A DNA stretch of 64,000 nucleotides, taken from Streptomyces sp. NRRL S-118. GTDB lineage: Bacteria; Actinomycetota; Actinomycetes; Streptomycetales; Streptomycetaceae. The notes beneath the pieces are model-generated. The model ran no database searches. It was not told the origin of the DNA and saw only the letters and a list, made by a program, of their open reading frames with translations. Shown here piece by piece: positions 59,128 to 64,000 of the stretch. The translations under genes and the position numbers were made by a program. The stretch is from contig NZ_KL591005.1 in NCBI RefSeq assembly GCF_000716335.1, positions 189,652 through 253,651 on the forward strand. Reading direction: 5' to 3'. Every line of letters begins with the position of its first letter. The first letter of the stretch is position 1.

Positions 59128-60081
59128 ATGACCGAGAGGACCGGGACCGACCGGGGCGCGAGCGACCGGGGCAGGACGGACCCCGGCGGGACCGACCCGG
59201 GCGGGAGGGACCGAGGCGCGAGCGACCGGGGCGGGACGGACAAGGTCATGACGGCGGACGAGGTCGTGGCGCGACTGCGCAGCGGCATGACCATCGGCAT
59301 CGGCGGCTGGGGCTCCCGCCGCAAACCCATGACCCTCGTGAGAGCACTGCTCCGATCGGAGATCACCGATCTCACCGTGATCTCGTGCGGCGGTCCGGAC
59401 GTCGGCCTCCTCGCCGCCGCCGGCCGGATCCGCCGGCTCGTCGCCGCCTTCGTCACCCTCGACTCCCTCCCCCTGGAGCCGCACTTCCGGGCGGCCCGCG
59501 AGCGCGGCGCCCTCGCCCTCACCGAGCTCGACGAGGCGATGTTCCTGTGGGGCCTGCACGCCGCCGCGAACCGCCTGCCCTTCCTCCCCGCCCGCGCCGG
59601 CCTCGGCTCGGACGTCATGCGGGCCGTCCCCGGCCTGCGCACGGTCCGCTCCCCGTACGACGACGGCGAGGAGTTCGTCGCCGTCCCGGCCCTGCGCATG
59701 GACGCCGCCCTCGTCCACGTCAACCGCGCCGACCGGCTCGGCAACGGCCAGTACCTCGGCCCCGACCCGTACTTCGACGACCTGTTCTGCCGCGCCGCCG
59801 ACACCGCGTACGTCTCCTGCGAGCAGTGCGTCGCGACCGCCGCGCTCACCGAGGACGCGGCACCGCAGACCCTGCTGATCCAGCGGCAGTACGTCACCGG
59901 CGTCGTCGAGGCGCCGAACGGCGCGCACTTCACCTCCTGCGCGCCCGACTACGCGCGCGACGAGGCGTTCCAGCGGCTGTACGCGACCACGCCCTGGCCC
60001 GCGTTCGCCGGCCGGTTCCTGGCGGGCGGCGAGGGCGCCTACCGGGCGGCCGTCCGGGCCTGGCACGAGGAGGAGAAGTGA
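59128..60081 (+). CDS. ipdA: IpdA, alpha subunit of COCHEA-CoA hydrolase
   Basis: A 317-residue CoA-transferase-family subunit. The core starts LRSGMTIGIGGWGSRRKPM and carries the GGPDVGLLAAAGR, LPFLPARAGLGSDVM and EAPNGAHFTSCAPDY blocks that match mycobacterial IpdA. IpdAB is known to hydrolyse the last steroid ring (C ring), despite its CoA-transferase fold. The N terminus differs: about 40 residues with imperfect Asp-Arg-Gly repeats precede MTADEVV. ATG 59128 has GAGGGG 7 bases upstream; 59248 is a possible shorter start. The stop overlaps ipdB by 4 bases. Confidence 0.9.
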   Translation: MTERTGTDRGASDRGRTDPGGTDPGGRDRGASDRGGTDKVMTADEVVARLRSGMTIGIGGWGSRRKPMTLVRALLRSEITDLTVISCGGPDVGLLAAAGRIRRLVAAFVTLDSLPLEPHFRAARERGALALTELDEAMFLWGLHAAANRLPFLPARAGLGSDVMRAVPGLRTVRSPYDDGEEFVAVPALRMDAALVHVNRADRLGNGQYLGPDPYFDDLFCRAADTAYVSCEQCVATAALTEDAAPQTLLIQRQYVTGVVEAPNGAHFTSCAPDYARDEAFQRLYATTPWPAFAGRFLAGGEGAYRAAVRAWHEEEK

Positions 60082-60797
60082 CCGTGTCCCGCGCCGAGTA
60101 CTGCGTCATCGCCTGCGCCGACGCCTGGCGCGGCGACGGCGAGGTACTCGCCAGCCCCATGGGGCTGATCCCGTCCCTGGGCGCCCGTCTCGCCCGCCTC
60201 ACCTTCTCCCCCGACCTGCTGCTCACCGACGGCGAGGCGCTGCTCGTCCGGCCCGACGGCACGGTCGAGGGCTGGTTGCCGTACCGCGACCACCTCGCGC
60301 TCGTCGCCGGCGGGCGGCGGCACGTGATGATGGGCGCGAGCCAGCTCGACCGGTACGGAAACCAGAACATCTCGTGCATCGGTGACCGGTCCCGGCCCGC
60401 CCGCCAGCTCCTCGGCGTGCGCGGCGCACCGGTCAACACCCTGAACCACCCGACGAGTTACTGGGTCCCGCGCCACTCCCCGCGCGTCTTCGTGGAGCGC
60501 GTCGACATGGTCTGCGGTGTCGGGTACGACCGTGTCCCGCCGGGCTCCGCGCCCTTCCACCGCATCCCGCGCGTGGTCACCGACCTCGCCGTGCTGGACT
60601 TCGCCACGCCCGACCGCTCTATGCGGCTGGCCTCGCTCCATCCGGGCGTCACGGTCGAGCGGGTGCGGGCGGCGACCGGTTTCCCGCTCGCCGGCGGCGA
60701 CGACGTCCCGCACACCCGCGAGCCGACCGCCGAGGAGCTGCGGATCGTCCGGGAGGTCCTCGACCCGGACGGCGCGCGCGAGCGTGAGGTGCGGTGA
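60078..60797 (+). CDS. ipdB: IpdB, beta subunit of COCHEA-CoA hydrolase
   Basis: A 239-residue beta-type CoA-transferase-fold subunit, partner of IpdA in opening the steroid C ring. Recognisable blocks are PMGLIPSLGARLARLTFSPD, HVMMGASQLDRYGNQNIS and LNHPTSYWVPRHSPRVFVE. GTG 60078 overlaps the ipdA stop (GTGA); a second GTG lies 6 bases later. Its stop overlaps ipdC in the same way, so the three are translationally coupled. Confidence 0.92.
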   Translation: MTVSRAEYCVIACADAWRGDGEVLASPMGLIPSLGARLARLTFSPDLLLTDGEALLVRPDGTVEGWLPYRDHLALVAGGRRHVMMGASQLDRYGNQNISCIGDRSRPARQLLGVRGAPVNTLNHPTSYWVPRHSPRVFVERVDMVCGVGYDRVPPGSAPFHRIPRVVTDLAVLDFATPDRSMRLASLHPGVTVERVRAATGFPLAGGDDVPHTREPTAEELRIVREVLDPDGAREREVR

Positions 60798-61861
60798 CCG
60801 TGCGGACGGCACTGACGGAGCTGACCGGCGTGACGTACCCCATCGTCCAGACCGGCATGGGGTGGGTCGCCGGGCCCCGCCTGGTCACCGCCACCGCCCG
60901 GGCCGGCGCCCTCGGGATCCTCGCCTCGGCGACCATGACGGCCGAGGGGCTGCGCGCGGCGGTGCGGGAGGTGAAGTCCCGCACGGACGCGCCGTTCGGG
61001 GTGAACCTGCGGGCGGACGCGGCCGACGCCCGCGAGCGGGTCCGGATCGTCGTCGACGAGGGCGTCCGGGTGGCGTCGTTCGCCCTCGCGCCGTCGCGGG
61101 ACCTGATCGCCGAGCTGAAGGACGCGGGTGTGGTCGTGATCCCGTCCGTGGGCGCCCGCCGCCATGCCGAGAAGGTGGCGGCCTGGGGTGCGGACGCGGT
61201 GCTCGTGCAGGGCTCCGAGGGCGGCGGTCACACGGGCGGTGTGGCCACCTCCGTCCTGCTCCCGCAGGTCGTGGACGCCGTCGGCATCCCGGTGGTGGCG
61301 GCGGGCGGCTTCCACGACGGGCGGGGGCTGGTCGCGGCGCTGGCCTACGGCGCGGCGGGCATCGCCATGGGTACCCGCTTCCTGCTCACGTCGGACTCGC
61401 CCGTGCCCGGTCCGGTGAAGGCCGCCTATCTGGCGGCGACGGTCGACGACATCACGGTGACGCGGGCCGTCGACGGGCTGCCGCACCGCATGCTCCGCAC
61501 CGATTTCGTCGCCTCGCTGGAACGGGCGGGCCGAGTGCGGGCCCTCGCGGCGGCGGTGCGGCGGGCGGCCCGCTTCCGTGGCCTGTCGGGCCTGTCGTGG
61601 CCGCGGATGGTGCGCGACGGGCTGGCGCTGAAACGGGGCAAGGACCTGGCCTGGAGCCAGGTCCTGCTCGCCGCGAACACCCCCGTGCTGCTGCGGGCCG
61701 CGATGGTCGAGGGCCGCACCGACCTGGGCGTCATGGCCTCGGGTCAGGTGGCGGGGCTGATCGACGACCTGCCGAGCTGCGAGGAGCTCGTGCGGCGCGT
61801 CATGTCCGAGGCGCGGCAGGTGCTGGGCTCCCTGCCGGAGCCCGGCGGGGGCGGGCCGTGA
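60794..61861 (+). CDS. ipdC: IpdC, flavin-dependent reductase (nitronate monooxygenase-like)
   Basis: A 355-residue FMN TIM-barrel protein of the NMO/2-nitropropane dioxygenase superfamily: YPIVQTGMGWVAGPRLV at the N terminus, the phosphate-binding VQGSEGGGHTGG near residue 137, and AAGGFHDGRGL near 174. IpdC (Rv3553) acts on CoA-linked steroid ring intermediates as a reductase. GTG start overlaps ipdB. It ends the operon; no further kstR2-regulon gene (fadE, fadA6, kstR2) follows before the helicase. Confidence 0.91.
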   Translation: MTVRTALTELTGVTYPIVQTGMGWVAGPRLVTATARAGALGILASATMTAEGLRAAVREVKSRTDAPFGVNLRADAADARERVRIVVDEGVRVASFALAPSRDLIAELKDAGVVVIPSVGARRHAEKVAAWGADAVLVQGSEGGGHTGGVATSVLLPQVVDAVGIPVVAAGGFHDGRGLVAALAYGAAGIAMGTRFLLTSDSPVPGPVKAAYLAATVDDITVTRAVDGLPHRMLRTDFVASLERAGRVRALAAAVRRAARFRGLSGLSWPRMVRDGLALKRGKDLAWSQVLLAANTPVLLRAAMVEGRTDLGVMASGQVAGLIDDLPSCEELVRRVMSEARQVLGSLPEPGGGGP

Positions 61862-61932
61862 CGTGACCGCCGCGGCGGCGACGCCCCGACGCCCCCTGCC
61901 CAGAGCCCCGCACGCCTCCCGCTGGCGAACGC

Positions 61933-62044
61933 CACACCCGGCGGACGCCACACCCGGTGCACGTCACACCCGGCGGACGCCACACCCGGTGCACGTCACA
62001 CCCGGTGGACGCCACGCCTGGTGCACGTCACACCCGGCGGGGGC
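61933..62044. repeat. 16-bp tandem repeat array between ipdC and the helicase gene
   Basis: Seven end-to-end copies of a 16-bp unit starting CACACCCGG, alternating between endings CGGACGC and TGCACGT, with small changes in the last copies. Further right, CGTGGCACGAGCCCCCGAGC recurs twice (about 62121 and 62180). The whole gap 61862-62239 (378 bp) has no credible gene; open frames across it only read out the repeats. The period is too short and there are no spacers, so it is not a CRISPR. Confidence 0.85.
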
Positions 62045-62239
62045 CGCGCCCTGGCGAACGCCCCAGCGGGTGGCGCCTCGGGCAGCGCGGCCCCGTAGCA
62101 CCAACGCCGAGCGCCGGCCCGCGTGGCACGAGCCCCCGAGCGCCGCCCGCCGAGCAACGGTCCCCGGGCACCGACTCCCGTGGCACGAGCCCCCGAGCGC
62201 CGCCCGCTCCGGTGCCGCCCACCCGGGAGCGGTCCTCCG

Positions 62240-63751
62240 TCAGGCGGCCGTGCGGCGTCCCCCGCGGGCCGAGCCGCCGGACCCGCCGGCGCGGTGGCGC
62301 CTGGGGCTCGCCTGCGTGCTCGCGCCCGCACTGGTGCCCTGGCCGCTGCGGCGGGGCCGGCGCCGGCGGGCGGGCTTGTCGCCCCCTTGCGCGGACCTGG
62401 CCGCCGGGGCCGGCTGCGGCACCTCGATGGTGACCGGGACCCCGGACGGCTCGCGGGCGCCGGTCAGCCGGGCCAGTTCCTCGTCGGACGACTTCACCCG
62501 GGCGGCGCTCGGCGTGATGCCCGCGTGGGACATCAACCGGGTCATGTCGCGCTTTTGCTCGGGCAGGACGAGCGTGACGACACTGCCGGACTCGCCCGCG
62601 CGGGCGGTGCGGCCGCCGCGGTGCAGGTAGTCCTTGTGGTCGGTGGGCGGGTCGACGTTCACGACGAGGTCGAGGTCGTCGACGTGGATGCCGCGGGCCG
62701 CGACGTTGGTCGCGACGAGCGCGGTGACCCGGCCGTCCTTGAACTGCTCCAGGGTGCGGTTGCGCTGAGGCTGCGAGCGGCCGCCGTGCAGGCCCGCCGC
62801 GCGCACGCCGCTGGCGAGGAGCCGCTTGACCAGCCGGTCCACGGAGCGCTTGGTGTCCAGGAAGAGGATCACCCGGCCGTCGCGGGCCGCGATGCGCACG
62901 GTCACGGCCTTCTTGTCGGTCTCGTCGGCGACGTACAGGACGTGGTGCTCCATCGTGGAGACCGCGCCGGCGGAGGGGTCGACCGAGTGCACGACCGGGT
63001 CGGTGAGGAACATCCGCACCAGCCGGTCGATGTTCTTGTCGAGCGTCGCGGAGAACAGCATGCGCTGCCCGTCCGGCTCGACCTGCTTCAGCAGCGCGGT
63101 GACCTGCGGCAGGAAGCCCATGTCGGCCATCTGGTCGGCTTCGTCCAGGACGGTGACGGCGACCTGGTCGAGGCGGCAGTCGCCCCGTTCGATGAGGTCC
63201 TTCAGACGGCCGGGCGTGGCCACGAGGATCTCGGCGCCGCGCCGCAGCGCGCCCGCCTGCCGGCTGATCGACATGCCGCCGACGACGGTGGCGATGCGCA
63301 GCTGCACGGAGGTCGCGTACGGGGTGAGCGCGTCGGTCACCTGCTGGGCGAGCTCGCGCGTGGGCACGAGGACCATCCCGAGCGGGGCCTTGCTCTCGGC
63401 GCGGCGGCCCGCCGTGCGGGCGAGCAGCGCCAGCCCGAAGGCGAGGGTCTTGCCCGAGCCGGTGCGCCCGCGGCCGAGGATGTCGCGGCCGGCGAGGGAG
63501 TTCGGCAGGGTGGCGGCCTGGATCGGGAACGGCTCGGTGACGCCCTGCGCGGTGAGCGTCTTCAGGAGCGCGGCCGGCATGTCGAGGTCGTCGAAGCCCG
63601 CGACCGGGGGCAGCGCGGGGGTGAGGGTCTTCGGCGGTGCGAACTCCCGCGGCGGGGGCGGGGACGCCGGTGCCGTGCTCTTCGCGCCGCGGCGCGACGT
63701 CGCCGCGCGGGCGGGGCGGTTGCGGGTGGTCGTGCGGTCGGGTCGGGTCAT
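62240..63751 (-). CDS. DEAD-box RNA helicase
   Basis: A 503-residue RNA helicase. The Q motif lies before PFPIQAATLPNSLAGRD; motif I is GRGRTGSGKT, motif II LDEADQMADMGF, motif III MLFSATLD, motif VI HRGGRTARAG. An N-terminal basic tail and a C-terminal Arg/Gly/Ala tail (about residues 430-503) probably bind RNA. Likely role: unwinding structured RNA and cold adaptation, given the cold-shock gene just upstream on the same strand. ATG 63751 has AAGG 8 bases upstream. The hairpin between the two genes makes expression partly independent. Confidence 0.94.
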   Translation of the reverse strand: MTRPDRTTTRNRPARAATSRRGAKSTAPASPPPPREFAPPKTLTPALPPVAGFDDLDMPAALLKTLTAQGVTEPFPIQAATLPNSLAGRDILGRGRTGSGKTLAFGLALLARTAGRRAESKAPLGMVLVPTRELAQQVTDALTPYATSVQLRIATVVGGMSISRQAGALRRGAEILVATPGRLKDLIERGDCRLDQVAVTVLDEADQMADMGFLPQVTALLKQVEPDGQRMLFSATLDKNIDRLVRMFLTDPVVHSVDPSAGAVSTMEHHVLYVADETDKKAVTVRIAARDGRVILFLDTKRSVDRLVKRLLASGVRAAGLHGGRSQPQRNRTLEQFKDGRVTALVATNVAARGIHVDDLDLVVNVDPPTDHKDYLHRGGRTARAGESGSVVTLVLPEQKRDMTRLMSHAGITPSAARVKSSDEELARLTGAREPSGVPVTIEVPQPAPAARSAQGGDKPARRRRPRRSGQGTSAGASTQASPRRHRAGGSGGSARGGRRTAA

Positions 63752-63783
63752 GCAGCAGCCTTTCTGGGCCTGAGGACAGCGCA

Positions 63784-63826
63784 AGCCGGGACCCGCACCT
63801 GCGACTGCATGGTGCGGGTCCCGGCT
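63784..63826 (-). terminator. Perfect 16-bp hairpin downstream of the cold-shock gene
   Basis: AGCCGGGACCCGCACC and its exact complement flank an 11-base loop, 21 bases past the cold-shock stop and 33 bases before the helicase start. It probably ends most cold-shock transcripts while allowing some read-through. Confidence 0.88.
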
Positions 63827-63846
63827 GCGTGAGTCGCGTCCGGCGA

Positions 63847-64000
63847 TCAGGCGGGGAGGATGTTCTCCGCCTGCGGGCCCTTCTGGCCCTGCGTGACGTC
63901 GAAGGTCACCTTCTGGCCTTCCTGGAGCTCACGGAAGCCCGAGGTGGCGATGTTCGAGTAGTGGGCGAAGACGTCGGCACCGCCGCCGTCCTGCTCGATG
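63847..64000 (-). CDS. Cold-shock protein, CspA family (3' part)
   Basis: The last 51 codons of a cold-shock domain protein: [16 protein letters not shown].. is read from its IEQDGGG part onward (RNP2 region DVFAHYSNI), then [18 protein letters not shown] and the terminal AENILPA. A full-length member is about 67 residues, so about 16 are missing beyond the window edge. It is a nucleic-acid chaperone, typically abundant. The DEAD-box helicase follows on the same strand. Confidence 0.95.
   Translation of the reverse strand, partial: IEQDGGGADVFAHYSNIATSGFRELQEGQKVTFDVTQGQKGPQAENILPA

Noticed and set aside
61933..62044. CRISPR array
   Set aside because: Units of 16 bp follow each other without spacers and no cas genes are present.

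Overview
The window is a GC-rich actinobacterial chromosome segment, almost certainly Streptomyces. Codons end strongly in G or C, GTG/TTG starts and 4-bp stop/start overlaps are frequent, and several genes belong to families typical of the genus: a PdtaR-type ANTAR regulator, a SARP, an S. griseus-type trypsin, a DUF6343 protein and a HTH-LAGLIDADG gene beside a tRNA. From memory, the order coaE - rpsA - hrpB - polA - liv operon - pdtaR - pyk matches the conserved core of Streptomyces chromosomes.

Layout. 1-18.1 kb is housekeeping: a TPR protein, coaE, a PAC2 protein, rpsA behind a near-consensus promoter, a methyltransferase overlapping hrpB, a DUF3068 protein with a 46-residue membrane peptide, a secreted transglycosylase, polA, an FdhF/YdeP-type molybdoenzyme and a hotdog thioesterase. 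18.2-24.4 kb is an accessory cassette. Two sibling six-cysteine peptides (18185-18391 and 24149-24346) bracket a membrane S26 signal-peptidase-like protease, a SARP regulator with a TTA codon, a peptide-type ABC exporter, a MauD-like thioredoxin and a MauE-like membrane protein. A secreted Xaa-Pro peptidase, also with a TTA codon, follows at 24467-26434. Both peptide genes carry the same pair of heptamers at 11-bp period upstream, the geometry of SARP operators.

26.6-36.7 kb returns to core functions: a small lipoprotein, the complete livKHMGF branched-chain amino acid ABC operon (LivG has a long acidic tail), the ANTAR regulator, a tRNA with a Leu CAA anticodon but a short variable arm next to a LAGLIDADG gene, and pyruvate kinase. 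36.8-53.8 kb is mixed: a group 2 sigma factor and a divergent TetR gene sharing a palindrome that covers both promoters, a SIMPL protein, a Tat-exported 5'-nucleotidase, a PLP decarboxylase plus N-monooxygenase pair resembling desAB without desCD, pepN, chorismate mutase, an AraC regulator divergent from a GH35 beta-galactosidase, a trypsin, a zinc metallopeptidase, an RNase Sa homologue and an ArsR-type regulator.

53.9-64 kb holds a secreted alpha/beta hydrolase, a multi-spanning membrane protein, and a steroid C/D-ring degradation block. Two SDR genes diverge from echA20-ipdA-ipdB-ipdC around a KstR2-like palindrome, in the same order as Mycobacterium tuberculosis Rv3548c-Rv3553. The window ends with a 16-bp repeat array, a DEAD-box helicase and the 3' part of a cold-shock gene.

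The strongest candidate for an undescribed system is the twin six-cysteine peptide cassette. The inferred scheme is SARP-driven synthesis of two leader peptides, ABC export, cleavage at a conserved AxA site by the S26 protease, and disulfide formation supported by the MauD/MauE pair. This is inference from sequence and context only.
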